Assembly: GCF_033100115.1 (NCBI RefSeq)
Contig: NZ_CP136910.1
Span: 248,001-312,000 of the forward strand
Source: Anaerocolumna sp. AGMB13020
Lineage (GTDB): Bacteria; Bacillota; Clostridia; Lachnospirales; Lachnospiraceae
DNA: 64,000 nt
Reading direction: 5' to 3'
Shown: positions 27,392 to 35,913 of the stretch, one piece after another
Layout: each line of letters begins with the position of its first letter
Position numbering within the stretch: position 1 is the first letter of the stretch
Made by a program: the position numbers and the translations under genes
The notes under the pieces: model-generated
Told to the model about the DNA's origin: nothing
The model's input: the letters and a program-made list of their open reading frames with translations, nothing else
Databases searched by the model: none

Positions 27392-27456
27392 GTTTGAAAA
27401 CAAAAGACTGCTTTCAAACTACTGATCCGGAATATGAAATCGTAGGTTTCATATTC
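27392..27456 (+). promoter_or_regulatory. Paired-hairpin leader element before the M15 peptidase
   Basis: GTTTGAAA/TTTCAAAC (27392-27419) and GAATATGAAA/TTTCATATTC (27430-27456) are two perfect hairpins. They end 3-4 bases before the ribosome-binding region GAAAGAGG. The order, loop stretch AAGACTGC, spacer CTAC and final CGAAAG match the element at 51061-51125, while the arms differ with pairing kept. Confidence 0.7.
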
Positions 27457-27471
27457 GCGAAAGAGGTTATT

Positions 27472-28227
27472 ATGAAGAAAATTAAACTGGAAAATAAGAA
27501 TATACATAAAGGTAATCTCATTCTTGTAAATGAAGAACATCCTATAGAAGAAAAATATGCAGCCAATGACACTGCACTTGTTGGAATTGATTTTTGGAAT
27601 CAAAATATACTCTTAGATTATGTGGCGGCAAAAGAACTCTCCCACCTGTTAACAGAATTAGAATGCGGAAATGATATCATTCCGGTTAAAGGTTATGAAA
27701 ACACCTCAGCCGTTCACCCAATGAAGGATAGCGAACACAGTACGGGGCTTGCTGTTGATCTGTCTGCCAATATTATTCATAAGACCTCAATGATGTCCGG
27801 ATTTCCCAAAAAGGGAGTCTGCAAGGAGTTTCGGAATATTGCTTCAAAACATGGATTTATTGAACGCTATCCGAAAGCCAAAGAGGACATTACAGGTGTA
27901 GAATACCACCCCGGCCACTTTCGTTATGTAGGCTACCCCCATTCAATTATCATGGAGGAGCTGGATATTACCATGGAGGAATATCTGAAAGTAATTGAAG
28001 ATTATTCCTCTGAAAATAAGACTTTCAGCTATAGGGATAAAGAGAATCTTTATGAAATCTATAAGGTAAAAGCCGATAAAAACGAATCTACAGTTGTAGA
28101 AATGCCGGATAATATCCCTTTTACCGTTAGTGGAAACAACATTGATGGTTTTATTATGACTCTTAAAAAAAGAGCCAGCCTTAGTCTGTTTGCAAAGCAA
28201 CGGAAAGTAATAATTTTACCCGGTTGA
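27472..28227 (+). CDS. M15-family D-alanyl-D-alanine carboxypeptidase (VanY-like)
   Basis: 251 residues from the ATG that follows AAAGAGG. The zinc peptidase core is clear: EHSTGLAVDL matches the S-x-H-x-x-G-x-A-x-D metal motif and VEYHPGHFRYVG supplies the catalytic Glu and third ligand. The family removes the terminal D-Ala from peptidoglycan precursors. No signal peptide or anchor is evident, so a cytoplasmic site is possible, as in VanX/VanXY-type enzymes. A C-terminal extension of about 70 residues is unassigned. Its 3' end overlaps the convergent activase gene by 47 bases. No vanA/H-like genes are nearby, so resistance is not implied. Confidence 0.85.
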   Translation: MKKIKLENKNIHKGNLILVNEEHPIEEKYAANDTALVGIDFWNQNILLDYVAAKELSHLLTELECGNDIIPVKGYENTSAVHPMKDSEHSTGLAVDLSANIIHKTSMMSGFPKKGVCKEFRNIASKHGFIERYPKAKEDITGVEYHPGHFRYVGYPHSIIMEELDITMEEYLKVIEDYSSENKTFSYRDKENLYEIYKVKADKNESTVVEMPDNIPFTVSGNNIDGFIMTLKKRASLSLFAKQRKVIILPG

Positions 28228-31200
28228 TTTGATTGACCTGTGATATTCCGGGATCATAATCGATAGGCATAATATTTGCCGACGGGTATTTCTCTTTTAA
28301 TACCTTAAACATACCTCTTCCGGTTATATGATTTGGCAGGCAGGCAAGGGGCTGGACACAGAGAATATTAGGGACACCATTTTCCAGGTTGTGTATCATC
28401 TCTGCGGTTATCAGCCACCCTTCCCCTGTCTGATTACCAAGGGAAAGAAACTCTTCAGCCTTTCCTGCCAACTCCTGAATAGAGGACGGCGGCAGGAAAC
28501 GGCTGCTTTTTTTTAGTTCTTTAACAATAGTTTTTCGGTAATAGGATATATATTGAATTCCCAGAGCACAGGCATTCATTGTAGTCTTCTTACCACTGAG
28601 GTAACGGTGCTTAAATTTGGAGTTATAGAGGGAATAGAAAAAGAAGTCCAGAAAATCCGGAAGCACCACTTCCGCTCCTCCCTCCTCCAGAGTTTTAATG
28701 ATATCCCCGTTTGCCATTGGGTGATATTTTGCGAGTATCTCTCCTACAATAGCCACCTTGGGTTTGCGGGCATCTGTTACCGGAATTGCTTCAAAGGCCT
28801 TCACAATATCCGTTACATTCTGATCAAACTGAAGTTTACTTCTGTTCCTGACATTTGTCTTAACTCTTTCTTTCCACAATTCAAAGACTGTCTGCGAAGC
28901 ACCTTTATCAATTTCATATGGTCTGGTACCATAAAGCAATCGCATAAAGAGATCCCCGTAGATTACCGCCATCATCATTCTTTTCACAAATACCGGTGAG
29001 AGGTGGAATCCAGGCTGTTCATCCAGGCCAGCTACGTTCAAGGAAATAATGGGTACCTTTTCAAGCCCTGCCTGTCTTAACCCAAGTTTAAGGAAGGACA
29101 TATAGTTGGTCGCTCTGCAGCCTCCACCGGTCTGGCTGATAATGACTGAGGTGTTATCAAGATCATATTTACCTGATTTTAATGCACCGACTATCTGACC
29201 GATTAAAAGCACTGCTGGATAACAGGCGTCATTATTCACATACCGAAGACCTTCTTCTATGGCTCCGTTGTCATTATCCGGAAGTACCTCCATCCGGTAA
29301 CCGGAAGCATGGGCAGCTTCTCTGATCAATTCAAAATGAATTGGTGCCATTTGAGGCGCAAGAATGGTATGCGCTTTGCGGTTTTCTTTGGTAAAGGGCT
29401 TTTTCTGGTAACCATAATTATAACTTTCATTAATAATGCTGGTTTTCTTCCGTTCTTCCGATGCTGCTATCAGGGAACGGATACGAATTCTGGCTGCACC
29501 TAAATTGGCACCTTCATCTATTTTAATCAGAGTATATTGTTTTCCCATAGAACTTAAGATTTCAATCAACTGGTCTGCGGTTACAGAATCCAGACCACAG
29601 CCAAAGGAGTTCAGTTGAACAAATTCAAGTCCATCTATCTGTCCCAAGGCTTCCGCTGCCCTGTATAGCCTTGAATTAAATGCCCATTGGTCTACAACAC
29701 GAAGCTTGGAACGCAAGGGAACCAGATGCGAAATACTGTCTTCTGTCAGCACACCAAGACCATAGCTTTCTATCATCTCTGGAATACCATGATGGATTTC
29801 CGGGTCCACATGATAAGGTTTACCGCAAAGGACAATACCCTGCTTTCCGTTTTTCAGCAGATAAGCAACGGCTTCTTCTCCTTTCCGCCGGATATCCTCC
29901 TTAAAGGCTTCGAATTCTTTCCTGGCTCTTCTTACTGCTTCTTTTATTTCCTTAAGCGGAATCTGGTATACTCTTAGTACTTCATACATATTTTTAGCCA
30001 GCTGGTTATCATCATTCATATTCAGAAAGGGTGAGATAAAGGTAACACCTTTGGCAGCTTCAATATTATTCTTAAGCACTTCTCCATAGGAGATAACAAT
30101 AGGACAATTAAAACAGTTATCTGCGTCTTCATATTCTTTCTTTTCATATACAACAGAGGGATAGAATATGGTATCAATCCCTTTTTCAATCAGGTCAATA
30201 ATATGACCGTGGGTTAATTTTGCTGGGTAACACACAGAATCTGCTGGAATACTGTCCATTCCTTTCTGATAGATTTCCTTTGAGGAAGGGGAGGATAACT
30301 CAACCCGAAAGCCTAAGAAGGACAATAACGTAAACCAGAAGGGATAACTTTCGTACATATTAAGAGCTCTGGGTATTCCAAGGGTTCCTCTAACTGCCAA
30401 TTCTTTTGACAGAGGTTTATAAGCAAAAAGTTTCTTGTATTTATAGGCATAGAGATTGGGGATCCTGTCTTTTGTACCATTAATCTTTCCTAAGCCTTTC
30501 TCACAGCGGTTACCAGTAATATATACCTGATCCTGTCCAAGGTGATTAATGGTTAACAGGCAATTATTGTTACAATGCTGGCATCTGGTATTATCTGTGG
30601 TTATATGGAATTCGTTGAGTTGTTCTCTGTTAATTAAAGTACTTCGATGATCTGCCTTATAAGTATCTCTGGCAAGCAGAGCTGCACCATATGCGCCCAT
30701 GAGTCCTGCTATTTTTGGACGTAGTACTTCCCTTTCTGTAACTGCTTCAAAACATCGGAGCACAGAATCATTCAGAAAGGTTCCCCCCTGTACCACAATG
30801 TATTTACCCAGTTCCTTTTCATCCCTGATCTTAATAACCTTATAAAGAGCATTTTTGATAACAGAATATGAGAGCCCGGCGGAAAGGTCTGAAACTTCCG
30901 CTCCTTCTTTTTGCGCCTGCTTCACTTTGGAATTCATGAATACGGTACACTTGGTTCCAAGATCCACCGGTTCCTTCGAATACAATCCCATGCTTGCAAA
31001 TTCGCTGATGGAAAGATTCAATGACTGAGCAAAGCTTTCCAGGAAAGACCCGCAGCCTGAGGAGCAGGCTTCATTCAAAAGAATATTATCCACCCGCCCG
31101 TCCTTTAGCCTTAAGCATTTCATATCCTGGCCGCCAATATCCAATATAAAATCTGCTCTTGGCTCAAAGTTCCGTGCCCCTCTTAGATGCGCAATGGTTT

Positions 31201-32410
31201 CGATTTCGCTCATATCCAGATGAAAAGCACGCTTTATAAGCTCTTCACCGTATCCGGTAACACAGCCACCGCTGATAGTAACATCTAAAGGCAGCTGGTC
31301 ATATATCTCTTTTAATAAAGCAGCTGTCTTTATAACCGGGTCCCCGGCTGACTTGGTATAATATTCATATAGCAGTTCTCCGCTGTTTCCGATAAGAACA
31401 GCTTTTAGTGTGGTAGATCCCGCATCTATTCCCAGATAGACATTACCCGTATATTCTGCAAGAGGCATTCTTTTACAATCACACTTTTCATGACGTTTTA
31501 GAAATTTCTCATAATCCTCAGAGGAGTTGAACAAAGGGGCAAGGGTGTTGGTTTCTTTGCTCTGTTTTAAGGATTGTAATCTTTCTTCCAGAATCTTTAA
31601 GGTAATTATTTCTTCTGTCTCATATTTCTTATCCTTTAAGAGCAAAGCTCCTCCAATAGCCGGAAAAAATAATCCATCCGCAGGCAGGTACACTTCCTCA
31701 GGATTCAGCGTTTCTATAAATCTCTTTCTAAGCTCCGACAGAAAATAAAGGGGGCCTCCAAGGAAAGCAATTTTTCCTTTAATAGGTTTACCCCAGGAGA
31801 GACCTGTGGTAGTCTGATTAACCACTGCCTGAAAAATAGATGCGGCGATATCTTCTTTTCTGGCTCCATCATTTAACAAAGGCTGTATATCTGTTTTGGC
31901 AAATACACCGCATCTGGAGGCAATGGGATAGATCGTATGCGCTTTGGTGGCATAATCATTTAGACCTGCAGCGTCTGTATGAAAGAGTGCCGCCATCTGA
32001 TCAATAAAAGAACCTGTCCCGCCTGCACAGCTGTTATTCATGCGCTGTTCCGTAACCGGTTTTAAGTAAGTAACTTTGGCATCTTCTCCACCAAGTTCTA
32101 TTACTGTATCTGTCTGGGGAAGATATGTCTTAACCGCCTTTGTGCAGGCGATAACCTCCTGCTCAAAAGGCAGAGAAAGCCATCTGGACAAGGATAATCC
32201 ACCGGACCCTGTTATGATTACCTTGCAGGGAATGTCACCCATATGGGTTCTGCAAAGGGAAACCACCGATTGAATGGTGTTCCTTAGGTCAGACAGGTGT
32301 CTTTTGTACTCTTTATACAGAATACGGTTTCCATCGTCTAATACTGCTATCTTAATCGTAGTTGATCCTATATCCAATCCGATTCTGTAATAATCTGATA
32401 TTCTATTCAT
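28181..32410 (-). CDS. Giant 2-hydroxyacyl-CoA dehydratase activase-like protein
   Basis: 1409 residues. Two BcrAD/BadFG ATPase domains stand in tandem (about 9-260 and 327-580). Each begins with a nucleotide motif (IGLDIGSTTIK, LGIDAGSTTLK), and each contains the cluster-binding Cys region (NNSCAGGTGSFID, NEACSSGCGSFLE). A Cys cluster CQHCNNNC...C follows near 607-630. A DUF2229 region spans about 670-880 and a dehydratase-like C-terminal part about 900-1400. Activases of this group inject an electron into 2-hydroxyacyl-CoA dehydratases using ATP. These long proteins are common in clostridia but their substrate is unknown. No separate dehydratase subunits lie beside it. GGAGG precedes the ATG. 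Confidence 0.88.
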   Translation of the reverse strand: MNRISDYYRIGLDIGSTTIKIAVLDDGNRILYKEYKRHLSDLRNTIQSVVSLCRTHMGDIPCKVIITGSGGLSLSRWLSLPFEQEVIACTKAVKTYLPQTDTVIELGGEDAKVTYLKPVTEQRMNNSCAGGTGSFIDQMAALFHTDAAGLNDYATKAHTIYPIASRCGVFAKTDIQPLLNDGARKEDIAASIFQAVVNQTTTGLSWGKPIKGKIAFLGGPLYFLSELRKRFIETLNPEEVYLPADGLFFPAIGGALLLKDKKYETEEIITLKILEERLQSLKQSKETNTLAPLFNSSEDYEKFLKRHEKCDCKRMPLAEYTGNVYLGIDAGSTTLKAVLIGNSGELLYEYYTKSAGDPVIKTAALLKEIYDQLPLDVTISGGCVTGYGEELIKRAFHLDMSEIETIAHLRGARNFEPRADFILDIGGQDMKCLRLKDGRVDNILLNEACSSGCGSFLESFAQSLNLSISEFASMGLYSKEPVDLGTKCTVFMNSKVKQAQKEGAEVSDLSAGLSYSVIKNALYKVIKIRDEKELGKYIVVQGGTFLNDSVLRCFEAVTEREVLRPKIAGLMGAYGAALLARDTYKADHRSTLINREQLNEFHITTDNTRCQHCNNNCLLTINHLGQDQVYITGNRCEKGLGKINGTKDRIPNLYAYKYKKLFAYKPLSKELAVRGTLGIPRALNMYESYPFWFTLLSFLGFRVELSSPSSKEIYQKGMDSIPADSVCYPAKLTHGHIIDLIEKGIDTIFYPSVVYEKKEYEDADNCFNCPIVISYGEVLKNNIEAAKGVTFISPFLNMNDDNQLAKNMYEVLRVYQIPLKEIKEAVRRARKEFEAFKEDIRRKGEEAVAYLLKNGKQGIVLCGKPYHVDPEIHHGIPEMIESYGLGVLTEDSISHLVPLRSKLRVVDQWAFNSRLYRAAEALGQIDGLEFVQLNSFGCGLDSVTADQLIEILSSMGKQYTLIKIDEGANLGAARIRIRSLIAASEERKKTSIINESYNYGYQKKPFTKENRKAHTILAPQMAPIHFELIREAAHASGYRMEVLPDNDNGAIEEGLRYVNNDACYPAVLLIGQIVGALKSGKYDLDNTSVIISQTGGGCRATNYMSFLKLGLRQAGLEKVPIISLNVAGLDEQPGFHLSPVFVKRMMMAVIYGDLFMRLLYGTRPYEIDKGASQTVFELWKERVKTNVRNRSKLQFDQNVTDIVKAFEAIPVTDARKPKVAIVGEILAKYHPMANGDIIKTLEEGGAEVVLPDFLDFFFYSLYNSKFKHRYLSGKKTTMNACALGIQYISYYRKTIVKELKKSSRFLPPSSIQELAGKAEEFLSLGNQTGEGWLITAEMIHNLENGVPNILCVQPLACLPNHITGRGMFKVLKEKYPSANIMPIDYDPGISQVNQINRVKLLLSVALQTD

Positions 32411-32583
32411 GAAAATAACCTCCGAATTTCCTGTTCACTAATTATCGCCTGAAAACAGCTGATACTTTATTTGCATAAAGTCTTCTATAATTATGAACAG
32501 AAATCCGGAGGTCATTCATTTTCAATTAAATCTCTTACAATCAATAAACAATGGATTGTTTAATTGTATATTGATATTGGCTT

Positions 32584-33153
32584 CTAGTAAAGAGCAGTTA
32601 ACATATTACTTTTATCAATATGGATATAACTAATTTTCTGAGAGGTTTCATCAAAAAATGCTTTTCCTTCTATACATAATTTTGAGTTTCGCTGGTTTTT
32701 ACCGGTAAAACCTATATAAACACGAAAGGTATAATGTCCTGTGCTATCCTTATCTTTGCTTATTTCAATATCTTTAAGAGACAGCTGACATCCGGATTTT
32801 AATGCTTCAAAGCAGGTCATGGATAAACGCTGCCTTACAAAGGAATCATATCCGTCCACCGTGAAGTAGTCATTGAAGGCTTCCATTTCCTTTACCGGAA
32901 AAGCCTGTGTTCCATTCCACTTGCTGGCTGTTATTGCCTCTTGCATTGCCTGCCAGTTATCGTACATTTGAATCATATTCTGATCCGGTTCAAAGATACG
33001 TATTATGACCTCTTCCAGAACAGCCTTATCATTCTTCTCGGCAGACTTTACGGTATATGGAAAAATGCCGTTGAATAGGAATATAATTAGAATAAATAGC
33101 TGTGAAAATACCAAAAACCTGATTTTATTTTTATTGTTGTTATATATTTTCAT
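32584..33153 (-). CDS. Secreted or membrane-anchored hypothetical protein
   Basis: 189 residues from MKIYNNN; the frame opens 11 codons earlier but neither start has an ideal ribosome-binding site. A signal peptide or anchor spans about residues 12-34 (FLVFSQLFILIIFLFNGIFP), with possible cleavage after KSA. The mature part, about 150 residues, alternates short strands and helices and could be an NTF2-like fold, but no motif proves it. It is followed by no partner and its neighbours are unrelated. Confidence 0.55.
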   Translation of the reverse strand: MKIYNNNKNKIRFLVFSQLFILIIFLFNGIFPYTVKSAEKNDKAVLEEVIIRIFEPDQNMIQMYDNWQAMQEAITASKWNGTQAFPVKEMEAFNDYFTVDGYDSFVRQRLSMTCFEALKSGCQLSLKDIEISKDKDSTGHYTFRVYIGFTGKNQRNSKLCIEGKAFFDETSQKISYIHIDKSNMLTALY

Positions 33154-33295
33154 ATCAACACCCGTGCCTTTCTCACAATGAAACAATCACAGTTTCGATA
33201 CAAATTTATTTGTTGGTTGTTTTATGCTAAGTATTATATCCACTTTTGGCTATTATACTCATTTTTAGGTTCAAAAAACAAAACAAAGATTTTTG

Positions 33296-33324
33296 TTGAA
33301 ATCACGCGAAATAAATGTTAACAT
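33296..33324 (+). promoter_or_regulatory. Candidate promoter of the acetate transporter gene
   Basis: TTGAAA and TAACAT are 17 bases apart about 80 bases before the start codon. The -10 box is imperfect. Confidence 0.55.
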
Positions 33325-33406
33325 ATGTCGGAGTGCTCATTTTAGCCCTTTTGTTATGGCTGTATCTGTCACCGAATCAGAACTTATGAAAGGATGTTAA
33401 CAATTA

Positions 33407-33970
33407 ATGTCAACACAATCCACACAATCTTCCATTGCAAATCCGGGACCCCTTGGTCTTCTTGGATTTGGTATGACTACCTGTCTGTTAAATCTACATA
33501 ACGCAGGTTTTATTCCCTTATCCATTGTTATTGTTGCAATGGGCTTTGCATTGGGCGGCGCTGCACAGATTATTGCAGGCATCATGGAATTTAAGAAGGG
33601 AAACACCTTTGGTGCCACTGCCTTTACAGCATATGGCTTTTTCTGGTGGTCATTGATCCTTATCTGGACCAATCCTATGTCCCTTACGAATGCCGCAGAT
33701 AAAACCAGTATGGGATTTTATCTGGGCTTATGGGGTGTATTTACACTCTTTATGTTTATAGGAACTTTAAAACATAACCGTATAACACAGATCGTATTCG
33801 GTTCACTTACTGTACTGTTCTTCCTGTTAAGCGCAGCTAATTTTACAGGCTCTGAAGCGATACATACAATCGCAGGTTATGTAGGAATCTTCTGTGGACT
33901 CTCTGCAATTTATAATGCAATGGCACAGATAATAAATGCAGAATTTGGCAAAAAAATCATGCCAGTTTAA
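33407..33970 (+). CDS. Acetate uptake transporter, SatP/YaaH family
   Basis: 187 residues with six membrane segments. The family signature NPGPLGLLGFGMTT at residues 12-25 matches the NPAPLGL motif of AceTr (GPR1/FUN34/SatP) proteins. These channels or symporters move acetate and sometimes succinate across the membrane. Internal segments such as LGGAAQIIAGIMEFKKGNTFG and TAYGFFWWSLI are typical. It appears monocistronic with a promoter of its own. In a fermenting anaerobe it may export or recapture acetate. Confidence 0.9.
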   Translation: MSTQSTQSSIANPGPLGLLGFGMTTCLLNLHNAGFIPLSIVIVAMGFALGGAAQIIAGIMEFKKGNTFGATAFTAYGFFWWSLILIWTNPMSLTNAADKTSMGFYLGLWGVFTLFMFIGTLKHNRITQIVFGSLTVLFFLLSAANFTGSEAIHTIAGYVGIFCGLSAIYNAMAQIINAEFGKKIMPV

Positions 33971-34021
33971 TTACTTTCTGCTGTTCAGGTAAAAGTTAAA
34001 TGCAATGGAATGGAGGTAATC

Positions 34022-35038
34022 ATGGAAAAACAGATACACAGTATATTTAACGATGAAATTCTTACAAAAGCAGCCAGTTTCTACGATATGGACAATGAAA
34101 GTCTTAAAAAAGTCGGTGGTTTTGAGAATTATGTGTACGGTTATCGTTTAAAAGACAAAGAGTATATTCTTCGAATTACGCATAGCTCTCACAGATCAAT
34201 AGGTATGATGAATGCTGAATTGCATTGGGTTAATTACTTATCCCTCATGGGTGCTGATGTCAGTCAGCCTATCGCATCAAAAAACGGCTTGTTTGTTGAA
34301 AAAATACCATCAGGATCAGATGATTACTTCCTGACCTCAGCATTTGAAAAAGCACCTGGCAATCACGTAAGACCGCAAGACAAAACAGATGCTCTTTATG
34401 AAGAATGGGGTCGTTGTATCGGCAAACTTCATCAGCTTACCAAAACCTATGAAGCAGATAAGTCTTGTCCCTTAAGGCCTTCCTGGTATGAGGACCCTGT
34501 CTTTTACAAAGCGAAGGATTATCTTCTTCCGGAAGATTATTTTATTGCTGATAAACTCTTTCAATTGACAGAAAGCATAAAAAAACTGCCCAGAGATAAG
34601 GACAGTTATGGTCTGATTCATACAGATGTTCATTCCGGAAACTTTTTTGTGGATAATGGTAAGATTACTATTTTTGATTTTGATGATAGTTCCTACCAAT
34701 ATTTTATCAGTGATATCGCTATTGCACTGTTTTATACGTTGCTTAACATAGAAGATGTGAAGGAACGAACCACCCATTCCTATCACTTCTTAAAACATTT
34801 TTTAAGAGGTTATCGCAAAGAAAACTCACTGCCGGATTTCTGGCTGGATACACTTCCGGACTTCTTGAAATTAAGGGAATTAGAGCTTTATGTCGTAGTG
34901 TATAGAAGCTGCGATATGAACAATCCCGGTCCTTGGGAAGCAAATTATATGAAGAACCGCAAAGAGCTCATAAGCAGGGATATCCCTTTTATAGGGGAGG
35001 AACTTGATTTTTCTTTGCTTTACAGTGAGCGTATGTAA
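34022..35038 (+). CDS. APH-family phosphotransferase
   Basis: 338 residues from the ATG preceded by GGAGG; an ATG 12 bases earlier overlaps that signal. The kinase-like fold has the catalytic loop LIHTDVHSGNFFV (H-x-D-x-x-x-x-N) near 200 and the metal-binding IFDFDD motif near 218. Family members phosphorylate aminoglycosides, homoserine, choline or other small alcohols. The sequence does not allow a substrate call, and resistance should not be assumed. Its last 19 bases overlap the convergent DNA glycosylase gene. Confidence 0.82.
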   Translation: MEKQIHSIFNDEILTKAASFYDMDNESLKKVGGFENYVYGYRLKDKEYILRITHSSHRSIGMMNAELHWVNYLSLMGADVSQPIASKNGLFVEKIPSGSDDYFLTSAFEKAPGNHVRPQDKTDALYEEWGRCIGKLHQLTKTYEADKSCPLRPSWYEDPVFYKAKDYLLPEDYFIADKLFQLTESIKKLPRDKDSYGLIHTDVHSGNFFVDNGKITIFDFDDSSYQYFISDIAIALFYTLLNIEDVKERTTHSYHFLKHFLRGYRKENSLPDFWLDTLPDFLKLRELELYVVVYRSCDMNNPGPWEANYMKNRKELISRDIPFIGEELDFSLLYSERM

Positions 35039-35832
35039 TAAAACATGTACTGCTGAACAATGCCGGCATAACCTTTATATCGATCGGTTTCAAATTGATT
35101 GTTGTATATGTCCTTTAATATTCGCTCAATCCAGACATCAATGGGAAAGGCGTCAATTTGATGAAGTCCGTATAAAGCTACACAATTTGCAACCTTGATA
35201 CCAACCCCCGGCAATTTCATCAGTTCTTTCACAGCCTCCTCAAAAGATAGATTTGGGAGGCTGTGAATATTTAGCTCTCCCTTCATAACTGCAATAGCTG
35301 TTCCTCTCACGTATTCATCTCTATATCCTAGACCGGTTTCTCTTAATGTTTCTTTACTTGCTTTCGATAATACCTCTGCTGTAGGGAAAGTATAATAGAC
35401 AGTTCCTGTAAAGGCATCCTTTCGTTCCTCTCCAAACTTCAGGGATAATTCTTCCACACAGCGCTTGATAGCTGGAATACTTTTTCTCTGAGAAATGATA
35501 AAGGTAATAAGTATTTCAAAAAGCTCCTGTTTTAGAATTCGCAGGCCATAGCCATAATCAGCTGCTTTTCTTAAAAATTCATCTTCGCCGGAAAGTAGCT
35601 TGCCAACAATCTCTTCATAATCATAATTCAGATCAAAGTATTCTTTCCAAAATTCATCGTATGCTTCTGAATCACAAGAAAGTTCAACTCTTTTAGCATC
35701 CAATTGTTTCAGGTGTAAATATCTGTTTCCTGCAATCAGTGAAAATTCAGAATCATTTAATCTATTCATTCTAAAACACTGACCGGAGGAGGCTATATGC
35801 TCTAATATAAAATTACTGCTTTCAATTATCAA
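35020..35832 (-). CDS. 8-oxoguanine DNA glycosylase, OGG1 type
   Basis: 270 residues. An N-terminal OGG domain (about 1-115) includes SSGQCFRMN, a typical start. The helix-hairpin-helix GPD domain follows with LPGVGIKVANCVALYG and AFPIDVWIERIL. The Lys after the hairpin (as in human Lys249) and the Asp in PIDV (as in Asp268) are the catalytic pair. The enzyme removes 8-oxoguanine paired with C and nicks the strand. OGG1-type enzymes occur in clostridia where MutM may be absent. No cofactor Cys cluster is present. Confidence 0.9.
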   Translation of the reverse strand: MIIESSNFILEHIASSGQCFRMNRLNDSEFSLIAGNRYLHLKQLDAKRVELSCDSEAYDEFWKEYFDLNYDYEEIVGKLLSGEDEFLRKAADYGYGLRILKQELFEILITFIISQRKSIPAIKRCVEELSLKFGEERKDAFTGTVYYTFPTAEVLSKASKETLRETGLGYRDEYVRGTAIAVMKGELNIHSLPNLSFEEAVKELMKLPGVGIKVANCVALYGLHQIDAFPIDVWIERILKDIYNNQFETDRYKGYAGIVQQYMFYYIRSL

Positions 35833-35913
35833 TTATATGTCCTCAAATCTAATGATTATTAACTTACTACACGTATAGAAAACCGTATTAACACAATATA
35901 ATCTGTATATATT

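Noticed and set aside
27211..27603. A 130-codon minus-strand frame, upstream of and across the M15 gene
   Set aside because: It covers the leader hairpins and the start of the peptidase gene antisense, has no ribosome-binding site and no recognisable family.
27472..32410. VanY-like peptidase as part of a vancomycin resistance cluster
   Set aside because: No vanH, vanA/B-type ligase, vanX partner or VanRS pair is present. M15 carboxypeptidases are common housekeeping genes.
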